Below the pieces are notes generated by a model. It was not told the origin of the DNA, ran no database searches, and saw only the letters and a program-made list of their open reading frames with translations. The position numbers were made by a program, and so were the translations under genes. A DNA stretch of 64,000 bases from an uncultured Clostridium sp. (GTDB lineage Bacteria; Bacillota; Clostridia; Lachnospirales; Lachnospiraceae): assembly GCA_902496665.1 (NCBI GenBank), contig CABVBU010000003.1, forward strand, positions 78,503-142,502, in the 5' to 3' direction. Numbering within the stretch: position 1 is the stretch's first letter; the number at the start of each line of letters is the position of its first letter. Shown one piece after another: positions 50,342 to 58,590 of this stretch.

Positions 50342-50998
50342 ATGATCGAAAAAGAAATGATCCCGGATTCCCCGCTTTTCACCGGAATCCACCCGGAAGA
50401 AAAGGAGAGCATCTTAAAATGTCTCTCCGCAGTCGAAAAGAAATACGAAAAAGGTGATGCAGTCTTTCTTGCAGGGACTGAGATCCGCTCCATGGGGTTT
50501 GTCCTCTCAGGAAGTGTCGAGATCTCCAGGGACGATTTCTGGGGAAACAAGCAGGTCCTTGGACATGCCGGGAGCGGCGAGCTCTTCGGCGAGGCTTATG
50601 CCTGCATGCCCGGCGAGTCTCTGATGGTAAATGTGGAGGCAGCGGAGATGTGCCGGATCCTGTTTCTGGACATCGGAAAGCTCTTAAACGTCTGCACCCC
50701 GGCATGCTCTCACCACAACCGTCTGATCCACAACCTTCTTTATATTATGGCGAAGAAGAATCTCATGCTGACGAGGAAGATCGACCACATGGGACAGCGG
50801 TCCATAAGGGAAAAAGTGATGGCGTACCTGTCCTTTGAATCGGAGAAGCAGAAGAAAAAGACCTTCGGAATCCCCTACAACCGCCAGCAGCTTGCTGATT
50901 ACCTGGCAGTGGATCGCAGCGCATTGTCTGCGGAGCTCTCCAGGATGAAAAAAGACGGGTTGATTGAATTTGAGAAGAACCTTTTTACGCTATTATAA
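50342..50998 (+). CDS. Crp/Fnr-family transcriptional regulator
   Basis: A 218-residue regulator. ATG at 50342 follows AAAGGAGC. The cyclic-nucleotide-like domain (about 10-125) has GDAVFLAGTEIRSMGFVLSG and LGHAGSGELFGEAYACMPGE. The dimer helix follows, then a Crp-type winged HTH at about 145-215: FGIPYNRQQLADYLAVDRSA and LSAELSRMKKDGLIEF, where the RSALSxELSRM helix contacts DNA. No N-terminal cysteine cluster as in Fnr, so signal unknown. Divergence from the iron-sulfur gene suggests a target there. Confidence 0.9.
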   Translation: MIEKEMIPDSPLFTGIHPEEKESILKCLSAVEKKYEKGDAVFLAGTEIRSMGFVLSGSVEISRDDFWGNKQVLGHAGSGELFGEAYACMPGESLMVNVEAAEMCRILFLDIGKLLNVCTPACSHHNRLIHNLLYIMAKKNLMLTRKIDHMGQRSIREKVMAYLSFESEKQKKKTFGIPYNRQQLADYLAVDRSALSAELSRMKKDGLIEFEKNLFTLL

Positions 50999-51004
50999 CG
51001 TAAC

Positions 51005-51072
51005 TGTTCAGTACCCTCACGGTTACGTGCAAAAATCCATTCCAAATCAGCTGTGCCGATGGGGTTTTGCCT
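51005..51072. repeat. dispersed intergenic repeat, copy 4 (minus orientation)
   Basis: About 68 bases, related to copy 3 at 49298 and, on its reverse strand, sharing CTGATTTGGAATG with copy 1 at 30861. The start CTGTTCAGTACC lies seven bases after the Crp/Fnr stop codon. It contains no gene. Confidence 0.65.
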
Positions 51073-51165
51073 TCCACCCAGGTTCCCTTACGGTCAGCGC
51101 AGCAAGTGCGCAGACTTACTGAAAAGTTACATCACAATTCTATATATAGAAGAAAGGAAAGAACA

Positions 51166-51879
51166 ATGCCATACAGAGATGATATCGAAGAGCGCAGGAT
51201 CCGCCGGGAAGAAAACCGGAGAAAAAGAAGGAAACAGGAGCGAATCCGCCGGATGATCTTAGGCGGTCTGACAGCCGTGATCGGAATCGCCGTGATCGCA
51301 ACAGCTGTGCTCGTGACAAAGAGACTTACAGGAAGAAAACAGGTGGATCCAGCGGATGTGGTGGTGCCAGAGTATGTGAACGTGAATCTCCTGACCCCGA
51401 ACCAGTATTCAAGACCGCAGCTTCCTCTCGAAAAAGTAAATGGAATCGTGGTCCACTATGTCGCAAATCCCTGCAGCACCGCGCTGGAAAACCGGAATTA
51501 CTTTGAGGGATTAAAGGACCAGACGGGTTCGAAGACCACCTCTGTCAGCAGCCATTTCGTGATCGGTCTGGAGGGTGAGGTCGTCCAGTGCGTTCCGTTA
51601 AATGAGGTGGCCTACGCATCCAACAACCGCAACAGCGACACGATCTCCATCGAATGCTGCCATCCGGATGAGACTGGAAAATTTTATGACAGTACATATC
51701 AGACGCTCGTAAACTTATGCGCGTATCTCTGTGTGGAATTTGATCTGAAGCCGGATGACGTGATCCGCCACTACGACGTGACGGGAAAGATCTGCCCGAA
51801 ATATTTTGTGGATTATCCGGAGAAATGGGAGGACTTCCATAAGGATGTAAAGAAAGCGATAAAGATTCTGAAGAAGTAA
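51166..51879 (+). CDS. membrane-anchored N-acetylmuramoyl-L-alanine amidase (amidase_2)
   Basis: About 237 residues. ATG at 51166 follows AAGGAAAG. A very basic cytoplasmic head (RRIRREENRRKRRKQERIRR) leads into one membrane helix (MILGGLTAVIGIAVIATAVL). The outer part is an amidase_2/PGRP-type domain: GIVVHYVANPCSTALENRNY with the first zinc His, SSHFVIGLEGEVVQCVPLNE with the second His, and VIRHYDVTGKICPKYFVD with the third His and the catalytic residues. It cuts the bond between glycan and stem peptide. The strongly basic head may bind acidic lipids or nucleic acid; inference. Confidence 0.92.
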   Translation: MPYRDDIEERRIRREENRRKRRKQERIRRMILGGLTAVIGIAVIATAVLVTKRLTGRKQVDPADVVVPEYVNVNLLTPNQYSRPQLPLEKVNGIVVHYVANPCSTALENRNYFEGLKDQTGSKTTSVSSHFVIGLEGEVVQCVPLNEVAYASNNRNSDTISIECCHPDETGKFYDSTYQTLVNLCAYLCVEFDLKPDDVIRHYDVTGKICPKYFVDYPEKWEDFHKDVKKAIKILKK

Positions 51880-51951
51880 CGGGACATTCACTAAAAATTC
51901 GAAATTCATTTTGTATTCTTTACCTAAAATTTACAAATATTATATTTATAA

Positions 51952-51981
51952 TTGAAAAAACCGTGTGCTCTATGATATGAT
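51952..51981 (+). promoter_or_regulatory. promoter of the Na/Pi cotransporter gene
   Basis: TTGAAA at 51952-51957 and TATGAT at 51976-51981, spacer 18. It sits in an AT-rich stretch that also gives an overlapping TATATT/TATAAT series. The leader to the ATG is about 95 bases. Confidence 0.55.
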
Positions 51982-52084
51982 GGAACACGAAGGCAAATTT
52001 TGCAGAATCGGATCGAAACTGCGCTTTTGCCACGCCGCCGCGTTAAGACAACAGGCAGCGACAAAAGAGAATGGAGAAGGCATT

Positions 52085-53752
52085 ATGAATATCGGATATC
52101 TGGAAAGTATCTTCAGTTTCCTCGGCGGTCTGGGCATGTTCCTTTACGGTATGAGCATCATGGGTGACGGCATGCAGAAGTCCGCGGGAAGTAAGCTGAA
52201 CAAGTTCCTGAGAATGGTGACGGACAACAGACTTCTTGCAGTCGGTCTCGGCGCTCTGATCACCGCGATCCTGCACAGCAGTGGAGCCACAACCGTCATG
52301 GTCGTTGGTTTCGTAAACGCCGGAATTTTGAATCTGACCCAGGCGGTCGGGGTCATCATGGGCGCGAATATCGGTACAACGATCACCGCATGGATGGTTT
52401 CCTTAAACTCTCTGGGGGATGCGATGAAGGTCCTGCAGCCGTCGTTTTTCGCACCGCTCGTAGTTGCCATCGGTGCCGCCTTTTTGATGTTTTCCAAGAA
52501 GAAAAAGGAGAGTCTGACAGGTGAGATCTGTATCGGTGTCGGACTTCTGTTCGTGGGTCTGACCTTCATGTCAAGCTCAGTAGCGCCGTATACGGATGCC
52601 CCGATCTTTGCGAAGGCATTTGCAGTCCTCGGGAGAAACCCGATCCTCGGAATCATCGTCGGTGCCCTTGTAACTGCGATTATCCAGAGCTCTACCGCGT
52701 CCGTCGGTATTTTACAGACTCTGGCGATGAGCGGAGTGGTATCCACAAATGCCGCGATTTATATTACACTTGGACAGAATATCGGATCATGTCTGACGGC
52801 GCTCTTATCCAGCGCCGGAACGAGCCGCAACGCGAAACGTGCGTCTGTGATCCACCTGACCTTCAACAGCTTCGGCGCGATCGTATTCGGAATCGGTATG
52901 TATATCATTTCCATGATCCGTCCGGATATTGCCCAGGGCAGCATCAATGCCTTCCAGATCTCGGTGTTCCACACATTCTTTAACGTGACGAACACCCTGC
53001 TCTTATTCCCGTTTGCGAAACAGCTCGTCACCTTCTCCGGTCTGATCGTCCGGGAGACAGAGGAAGAGGAGAAGAAAGAGGAGACAAAGGAGGACGAGCT
53101 TCCAGTTCTCGACGAGCGTATCTTCAAATCCCCGACCTTTGCCCTTGAAGTCGGCGTGATGGAGGTCGTTCATATGGGTAAGATGGCCCTCGCAAACTTA
53201 AAGCTTGCAACAAGCGTCCTTGTGGAAAACAAATATGAATGTCTCGATGAGGTTTTTAAGAACGAGACAGAGATCGATATTTTAAATAAGAAGCTTACCG
53301 AATATCTCATTAAGGTCAATAACCTGTCCTTAAATGAGAAACAGAAAGTTCAGGTCAGCAACCTCTTCTACAGCATCAGCGATTTAGAACGTGTGGGTGA
53401 CCATGCGGAAAACCTTGCGGAGGCGGCGCAGTACCTGAAGGAGCATGGACTCGCTTTCTCAGAGACCGGGATCGAGGACCTCAAAGAAATTTCAAGCGCG
53501 GCCATCGGAGCTGTGGACCATGCAGTCGCTGCCCGTCAGGATGGCGGAATGGAGGATATCCGTCAGGTCAGCAAGCTGGAAGACCGTGTGGATACTCTCG
53601 AGGAAGAGATGCGCGACAAACACATCGAGCGTCTTTCCAAGAACGAGTGCAACCCGTCCGCCGGCGTTGTGTTCTTAGATATTTTAAGCAATCTGGAACG
53701 TATCTCCGACCATGCTTACAATGTGGCGGGGTATGTGAAGGATGAGCTGTAA
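52085..53752 (+). CDS. Na/Pi cotransporter family protein with PhoU-like domain
   Basis: A 555-residue protein. ATG at 52085 follows GGAGAAGG. The N-terminal two thirds is an NptA/YjbB-type transporter with two inverted halves. Each half carries a QSS-type motif: LHSSGATTVMVVGFVNAGIL in the first and IIQSSTASVGILQTLAMSG in the second, with GANIGTTITAWM and GQNIGSCLTALLSSAGTSR. The C-terminal 180 residues are a PhoU-like helical domain (SISDLERVGDHAENLAEAAQ, SNLERISDHAYNVAGY), containing ExxxD metal motifs. It should import phosphate with sodium, with PhoU-type control in the same chain. Monocistronic. Confidence 0.93.
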   Translation: MNIGYLESIFSFLGGLGMFLYGMSIMGDGMQKSAGSKLNKFLRMVTDNRLLAVGLGALITAILHSSGATTVMVVGFVNAGILNLTQAVGVIMGANIGTTITAWMVSLNSLGDAMKVLQPSFFAPLVVAIGAAFLMFSKKKKESLTGEICIGVGLLFVGLTFMSSSVAPYTDAPIFAKAFAVLGRNPILGIIVGALVTAIIQSSTASVGILQTLAMSGVVSTNAAIYITLGQNIGSCLTALLSSAGTSRNAKRASVIHLTFNSFGAIVFGIGMYIISMIRPDIAQGSINAFQISVFHTFFNVTNTLLLFPFAKQLVTFSGLIVRETEEEEKKEETKEDELPVLDERIFKSPTFALEVGVMEVVHMGKMALANLKLATSVLVENKYECLDEVFKNETEIDILNKKLTEYLIKVNNLSLNEKQKVQVSNLFYSISDLERVGDHAENLAEAAQYLKEHGLAFSETGIEDLKEISSAAIGAVDHAVAARQDGGMEDIRQVSKLEDRVDTLEEEMRDKHIERLSKNECNPSAGVVFLDILSNLERISDHAYNVAGYVKDEL

Positions 53753-53889
53753 ATCGTATTTCATCTGATGATTTTGATCCTGCATACAGATTCTGGATAA
53801 TATCCGGACTGTGTGCGGGATTTTTTTAGTATTTGCGGTCATTTGGAAAAATCAGCTTGCCAGCATATGCGATCTTCCGTATAATGAAG

Positions 53890-53900
53890 ACATCAGACAA
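53890..53900. promoter_or_regulatory. operator motif ACATCAGACAA before the GntR gene
   Basis: The 11-mer ACATCAGACAA recurs before the permease operon (54774-54784 and 54834-54844), with a reverse near-copy at 54876-54885. Here it lies 26-36 bases before the regulator's start, suggesting autoregulation. Confidence 0.65.
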
Positions 53901-53925
53901 CTTGTAACAGAACATGGGGGAAACG

Positions 53926-54663
53926 ATGGAGACGAAGAAAAAAGATGACCGGAAACTTCTGGGCAGCCAGATCGAGGACCGGATCTTAGAGTATATAAAA
54001 GAGAAACCGCTGGAGGTGGGAGACCGGCTTCCGAACGAGTTTGAACTTGCGGAGATGTTTGAGGTGGGACGAAGCACGATCCGCGAGGCGGTAAAAGGTC
54101 TGGTGACGAAAGGAGTTCTGCAGGTGCGGAGAGGTGCGGGAACATATGTCAGCAGTCTGACACCTGCGGAGGATGACCCGTTAAGGCTTAACGCAAAGCT
54201 CCATGACAGATTTAAGCTGGCGCTGGATCTCTTTGACGTCCGCCTGATCTTGGAGCCGGAGATTGCCGCTAAGGCAGCAGTTTACGCGACGGACGAGGAT
54301 ATCGCGACCTTAAAGCGGCTGTGTAAGGAGACAGAGGAACTATATCTGGCGGACAAGGATCATATGCCGAAGGACATCGAGTTTCACACCTGGATCGCCC
54401 GGTGCAGCAAGAATCAGGTCATGGAGTCCCTGATCCCGATCATCAATTCGGGAATCAATACCTTCGTGAACCTGACGAGGCGCTCACTGCGGACAGAGAC
54501 GATCACGACCCACCGGGCCATCACGGAAGCCATCGCAAATCATGATTCCACAGGGGCGCGGTGTGCCATGGTGATGCATCTGACGTATAACAGGCAGGAG
54601 CTTTTGAGACGTCGGACGGCCTATGAGACGCAGGCCGAGATGGAAGAGAAGAAAGAACAGTAG
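53926..54663 (+). CDS. GntR-family regulator, FadR/FCD type
   Basis: About 245 residues. The ATG at 53926 follows GGGGGAA; another ATG lies 12 bases upstream. The N-terminal winged HTH shows SQIEDRILEYIKEKPLEVGD, RLPNEFELAEMFEVGRSTIR and EAVKGLVTKGVLQVRRGAGT, the full GntR signature. The C-terminal all-helical FCD domain has LFDVRLILEPEIAAKAAVYA, EFHTWIARCSKNQVMESLI and THRAITEAIANHDSTGARCA, with the metal-binding D/H/H pattern. FCD regulators sense organic or sugar acids. It sits before a gluconate-type permease and a sugar-acid dehydratase and should control them. Confidence 0.93.
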   Translation: METKKKDDRKLLGSQIEDRILEYIKEKPLEVGDRLPNEFELAEMFEVGRSTIREAVKGLVTKGVLQVRRGAGTYVSSLTPAEDDPLRLNAKLHDRFKLALDLFDVRLILEPEIAAKAAVYATDEDIATLKRLCKETEELYLADKDHMPKDIEFHTWIARCSKNQVMESLIPIINSGINTFVNLTRRSLRTETITTHRAITEAIANHDSTGARCAMVMHLTYNRQELLRRRTAYETQAEMEEKKEQ

Positions 54664-54708
54664 AGCGTAAAATGTCAGAAGCTATTCGAATGGAATAAGA
54701 ATGCCGGG

Positions 54709-54748
54709 AGCAGGGAAAAATAATGCACAATTTTCCCCTGCTTTTTTT
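54709..54748 (+). terminator. terminator of the GntR-family gene
   Basis: AGCAGGG-AAAA pairs with TTTT-CCCCTGCT around ATAATGCACAA, followed by seven T. It separates the regulator from the permease operon. Confidence 0.85.
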
Positions 54749-54773
54749 GTGCGAAAAAGAGAAAAGACAAAAT

Positions 54774-54885
54774 ACATCAGACAAGTGTTGCAAATATCAC
54801 AGAAAAATGTTAGATTAAGCGCATAGACATAAGACATCAGACAAATGCATCAAAGAACTTGCCAAACGGATCGATATGTCTGATG
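54774..54885. promoter_or_regulatory. operator cluster before the permease operon
   Basis: ACATCAGACAA occurs at 54774-54784 and 54834-54844, and TGTCTGATG (its reverse core) at 54877-54885. Between the first two is a possible promoter, TTGCAA (about 54788) and TAGATT (about 54811), so the operators bracket the start of transcription. The same motif lies before the regulator's own gene. Read as binding sites of the FCD-type GntR protein. Confidence 0.7.
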
Positions 54886-55026
54886 AAAAGCGGAAAACAG
54901 GAAAGTCAAAACACAAACTGTTTTTCCGGAATGAAACCATGAAGCGCAGAGCGGTCCGGCTCAGGGGTATGACACGGATCTTTGCGCAGAACAACCAAAA
55001 CAAATATACTGGGAGGTAAATCCACT

Positions 55027-56382
55027 ATGTCTGAAGGAGTTGTACTCAACCCGACCCGCCTTGTCCTGGCAGCACTGATCGGTCTTGTGATCCTGCTCGT
55101 CCTGATCATCAAGTTTAATGTGCAGGCAATGATCGCGATCCTCATCGGAGCGATCAGCATCGGACTTCTCGCGGGAATGCCGACGAAAGATATTATCGCG
55201 GCAGTCAATGATGGAATTGGAAATACGTTAAAAGGAATTGCCCTGCTTGTAGGCTTAGGATCCATGTTCGGTGCGATCCTGGAGGTCTCGGGCGGCGCGC
55301 AGACGATCGCCGTCACGATGGTAAAGAAATTCGGTGACGAGAAGGCCGCGTGGGCGCTTGGAATCACAGGTCTCGTGATCGCGATGCCGGTATTCTTCGA
55401 TGCAGGACTGATCATTCTGATCCCGTTAGCATTCTCCCTTGCAAAGAAGACAAAGCGTTCCTCTCTTCACTATGTGATTCCGCTTCTTGCGGGACTTGCG
55501 GTTGGACATGCGTTCATTCCGCCGACACCGGGCCCGGTTCTTGTAGCAACGATGTTAAATGTAGATCTTGGCTGGGTCATCTTAGTCGGAATCTTCTGCG
55601 GAATCTTCGCAATGATCGTAGCCGGTCCGGTCTGGGGATCCATCTGTGGAAAGAAGTTTTATGTTCCGGTACCGGAGAGTGTGGCAAATCAGGAAGAGAT
55701 CGATGAGTCCAAGCTTCCGAGCTTCTGGCTGATCGTTGGGATCATCCTGATTCCGTTAGTGCTCATCATTCTGGACTCCATCTGCGGCGTTGTTCCGGCA
55801 TTAGCCGGTGTTGCTCCGGTCTTTGAGTTCTTAGGTGAGCCGTTCGTAGCACTGTTACTCGCGACTCTGGCTGCTATGTTTGGTCTTGGCTTAAAGCATG
55901 GCTACACGATGAAAGAGCTTGAGAAGGTTATGACAAAGTCCTTAGAGCCGACCGGTCTCATCCTTCTCGTTACCGCCTGTGGCGGCGTGCTCCGCTATGT
56001 GCTTCAGTACTCTGGCCTCGGAAACGTGATCGGAAACGCGGTTGCATCCATGAATCTTCCGATCGTTGTCCTTGCGTTTATCATCGCAGTCCTTGTCCGT
56101 GTCAGTGTCGGTTCCGCAACGGTTGCCATGACCATGGCGGCAGGTATTGTTGCGGCGCTTCCGGGAATCAGCGAGCTGTCCCCGTTATATCTGGCATGTA
56201 CCGTAGCGGCAGTAGCGGGCGGCTCCACTGTATGCTCCCACTTTAATGATTCCGGTTTCTGGCTGGTAAGATCTCTCGTGGGAATCGATGAGAAGACGAC
56301 CCTGAAAACCTGGACCATCATGGAGACCTTAGTCGGCGTGACCGGATTCCTTGTAGCACTTGTAATTTCATTCTTTGCGTAG
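55027..56382 (+). CDS. GntP-family gluconate/sugar-acid permease
   Basis: A 451-residue transporter with about 12 to 14 membrane helices. ATG at 55027 follows GGGAGG. Family marks include GMPTKDIIAAVNDGIGNTLK, GLGSMFGAILEVSGGAQTIA, MPVFFDAGLIILIPLAFSLA, GLAVGHAFIPPTPGPVLVAT and late SVGSATVAMTMAAGIVAALP with AGGSTVCSHFNDSGFWLV. GntP proteins import gluconate or related acids with protons. It is followed by an IlvD/Edd-type dehydratase, so it probably imports that enzyme's substrate. Confidence 0.93.
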   Translation: MSEGVVLNPTRLVLAALIGLVILLVLIIKFNVQAMIAILIGAISIGLLAGMPTKDIIAAVNDGIGNTLKGIALLVGLGSMFGAILEVSGGAQTIAVTMVKKFGDEKAAWALGITGLVIAMPVFFDAGLIILIPLAFSLAKKTKRSSLHYVIPLLAGLAVGHAFIPPTPGPVLVATMLNVDLGWVILVGIFCGIFAMIVAGPVWGSICGKKFYVPVPESVANQEEIDESKLPSFWLIVGIILIPLVLIILDSICGVVPALAGVAPVFEFLGEPFVALLLATLAAMFGLGLKHGYTMKELEKVMTKSLEPTGLILLVTACGGVLRYVLQYSGLGNVIGNAVASMNLPIVVLAFIIAVLVRVSVGSATVAMTMAAGIVAALPGISELSPLYLACTVAAVAGGSTVCSHFNDSGFWLVRSLVGIDEKTTLKTWTIMETLVGVTGFLVALVISFFA

Positions 56383-56521
56383 TAGGAAGATGCAGGTACG
56401 CAGCCCAAAGCTGCGGTGCATTCGAAACGCAGAGAAAGAACAAAATTGAAAAAACAGTTCCAATAAAATATATCATTCGCTCAATAACGAGCAGCACCCC
56501 ACGAAGAAAGAAGGAAATATC

Positions 56522-58270
56522 ATGAAATGTCTGAAGAGTCAGGAAATGAGAAAACTTGCACCGGAGCTTGATCCGTTAAGAATCGGAACGGGCTGGAAGC
56601 CGGAAGAGCTTGCGATGCCGCAGGTCATCATCGAGAGTACGGCCGGTGACAGCCATCCGGGAAGCGGACATCTCCATATCCTTGTAGATGAAGTAAAAAA
56701 AGGAATCGCTGAGGCGGGCGGCCACGGCGCGAAATATTTCTGCACCGATATCTGTGACGGCGAGAGCCAGGGAACCGATGGAATCAACTACAGCCTTGCA
56801 AGCCGTGAGATGATCGCGAACATGATCGAGATCCACGCGAACGCGACTCCCTTCGATGCAGGCGTATATCTCGCAAGCTGTGATAAGGGAATGCCGGCAA
56901 ACCTCATGGGCTTATTCCGCGTGAATATTCCGGCTGTTGTTGTTCCGGGCGGAACCATGAATGCAGGTCCGGAGATGTTAACCCTGGAACAGCTTGGCAT
57001 GTACAGCGCCCAGTATGAGCGCGGCGAGATCGATGAGAACCGCTTAAACTGGGCAAAGCACAACGCATGTCCGAGCTGCGGCGCTTGTTCCTTTATCGGA
57101 ACCGCATCCACCATGCAGATCATGGCTGAGGCTCTTGGCCTTGCCCTTCCGGGAAGTGCGTTGATGCCTGCGACAAGCCCGGATCTCTTAAACTACGCGA
57201 GAGAGGCCGGAAAACAGGCAGTTAAGCTTGCGAAGATGGACAACATGCGTCCGAGCGATATCGTGACGATGGACAGCTTCGAAAACGCGATTCTTGTACA
57301 TGCGGCCATCTCCGGAAGCACAAACTGCTTACTCCACCTTCCGGCGATCGCTCATGAGCTTGGAATCGAGATCACAGGTGACACCTTCGACAGACTCCAC
57401 CGCGGCGCGAAGTATCTTCTTGATATCCGCCCGGCAGGAAAGTGGCCGGCAGAGTGCTTCTACTATGCAGGCGGCGTTCCGGCGATCATGGAGGAGATCA
57501 AAGACCACCTTCACCTTGATGTCATGACCGTGACCGGAAAGACTCTCGGTGAGAACTTAAAGGAATTAAAAGAGAACGGATTCTATGAGCGCTGCGAGAA
57601 ATGGCTCCAGAAGTTCAACGAGCGTTATGGAATCTCTATCACAAGACAGGACATCATCCGTCCGGCTGACAAGGCCATCGGAACCGACGGCAGCATCGCA
57701 GTCCTGCGCGGAAACCTTGCTCCGGAAGGTGCGGTTATCAAGCACACCGCATGCCCGAAGGAGATGTTCAAGGCAGTTCTCAAGGCGAGACCGTTTGATA
57801 GCGAGGAAGAGTGTCTGGATGCCGTTTTAAAGCATAAGGTTGAGAAAGGCGACGCAGTCTTCATCCGTTACGAGGGGCCGAAGGGAAGCGGTATGCCGGA
57901 GATGTTCTACACCTCCGAGGCCATCAGCAGCGATAAGGAGCTTGGCCGTTCCATCGCCCTGATCACAGACGGAAGATTCTCCGGTGCATCCACAGGTCCG
58001 GTTATCGGACACTGCAGCCCGGAGGCAGCAGACGGCGGCCCGATCGCGCTCGTTGAGGAAGGCGATCTCATCGAGATCGATGTGATGGAGAGAAAGTTAA
58101 ACATCATCGGTATCAAGGGTGAGAGAAAGACTCCGGAGGAGATCGATGCGGTCCTTGCCGAGAGGAAGAAAAACTGGAAGCCGAGAGAGCTCCGCTACAA
58201 GAGCGGTGTACTCCGTATGTTCAGTGAGCATGCGGCAAGCCCGATGAAAGGTGCTTATCTGGAATTCTAA
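56522..58270 (+). CDS. IlvD/Edd-family sugar-acid dehydratase
   Basis: A 582-residue iron-sulfur dehydratase. Cluster cysteines appear in YFCTDICDGESQGTDGINYS, VYLASCDKGMPANLMG and NACPSCGACSFIGTASTMQ. Other blocks are LPGSALMPATSPDLLNYARE, ISGSTNCLLHLPAIAHELG, ITDGRFSGASTGPVIGHCSP and EAADGGPIALVEEGDLIEID. The family includes dihydroxy-acid dehydratase (IlvD), 6-phosphogluconate dehydratase and sugar-acid dehydratases. The neighbouring GntP permease and FCD regulator favour a gluconate or pentonate substrate giving a 2-keto-3-deoxy acid. The later kinase and aldolase are not in the window. Confidence 0.88.
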   Translation: MKCLKSQEMRKLAPELDPLRIGTGWKPEELAMPQVIIESTAGDSHPGSGHLHILVDEVKKGIAEAGGHGAKYFCTDICDGESQGTDGINYSLASREMIANMIEIHANATPFDAGVYLASCDKGMPANLMGLFRVNIPAVVVPGGTMNAGPEMLTLEQLGMYSAQYERGEIDENRLNWAKHNACPSCGACSFIGTASTMQIMAEALGLALPGSALMPATSPDLLNYAREAGKQAVKLAKMDNMRPSDIVTMDSFENAILVHAAISGSTNCLLHLPAIAHELGIEITGDTFDRLHRGAKYLLDIRPAGKWPAECFYYAGGVPAIMEEIKDHLHLDVMTVTGKTLGENLKELKENGFYERCEKWLQKFNERYGISITRQDIIRPADKAIGTDGSIAVLRGNLAPEGAVIKHTACPKEMFKAVLKARPFDSEEECLDAVLKHKVEKGDAVFIRYEGPKGSGMPEMFYTSEAISSDKELGRSIALITDGRFSGASTGPVIGHCSPEAADGGPIALVEEGDLIEIDVMERKLNIIGIKGERKTPEEIDAVLAERKKNWKPRELRYKSGVLRMFSEHAASPMKGAYLEF

Positions 58271-58323
58271 AAAATATAAAATAAGGCTGGCGGCAAATGC
58301 TGGCTGCCGGTCTGCAAAAGAAA

Positions 58324-58370
58324 CGTCCCGGATCCTGAGATGCTCATACTCTCTGATCCGGGGCGTTTTT
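58324..58370 (+). terminator. terminator of the dehydratase gene
   Basis: CGTCCCGGATC and GATCCGGGGCG form an 11-pair stem (one G-U) around a loop of about 20 bases and end in TTTTT. Confidence 0.88.
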
Positions 58371-58400
58371 GTATCATTACCATTTCGCCAAAAGCCACAT

Positions 58401-58432
58401 GTTACTGTTTGCGCAAGGCATGAACAGTAACC
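58401..58432. repeat. dispersed intergenic hairpin, copy 5
   Basis: GTTACTGTT and AACAGTAAC are a nine-base inverted repeat with TGCGCA in the loop. The sequence is nearly identical to 61068-61096. A further CAGACAGTAACAG follows. It lies between the dehydratase terminator and the pcrA promoter. Confidence 0.7.
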
Positions 58433-58469
58433 AGACAGTAACAGCCGCATACTTTTCATATAATAAAGA

Positions 58470-58499
58470 TTGCACGAACGAGTGTTCCTGTGGTAGAAT
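58470..58499 (+). promoter_or_regulatory. pcrA promoter with perfect LexA (SOS) box
   Basis: TTGCAC (58470-58475) and TAGAAT (58494-58499) have an 18-base spacer. CGAACGAGTGTTCC at 58475-58488 matches CGAACRNRYGTTYC at all 14 positions and fills the spacer. pcrA should therefore be induced by DNA damage. Confidence 0.85.
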
Positions 58500-58590
58500 G
58501 ATGATATCTGTTACCGGAATACCGATGGGTTCAGTATGTGGGAGATGTGAGCAGAACCGTCGGCATCCGGAAATGTGAAAGGGGAACAGA

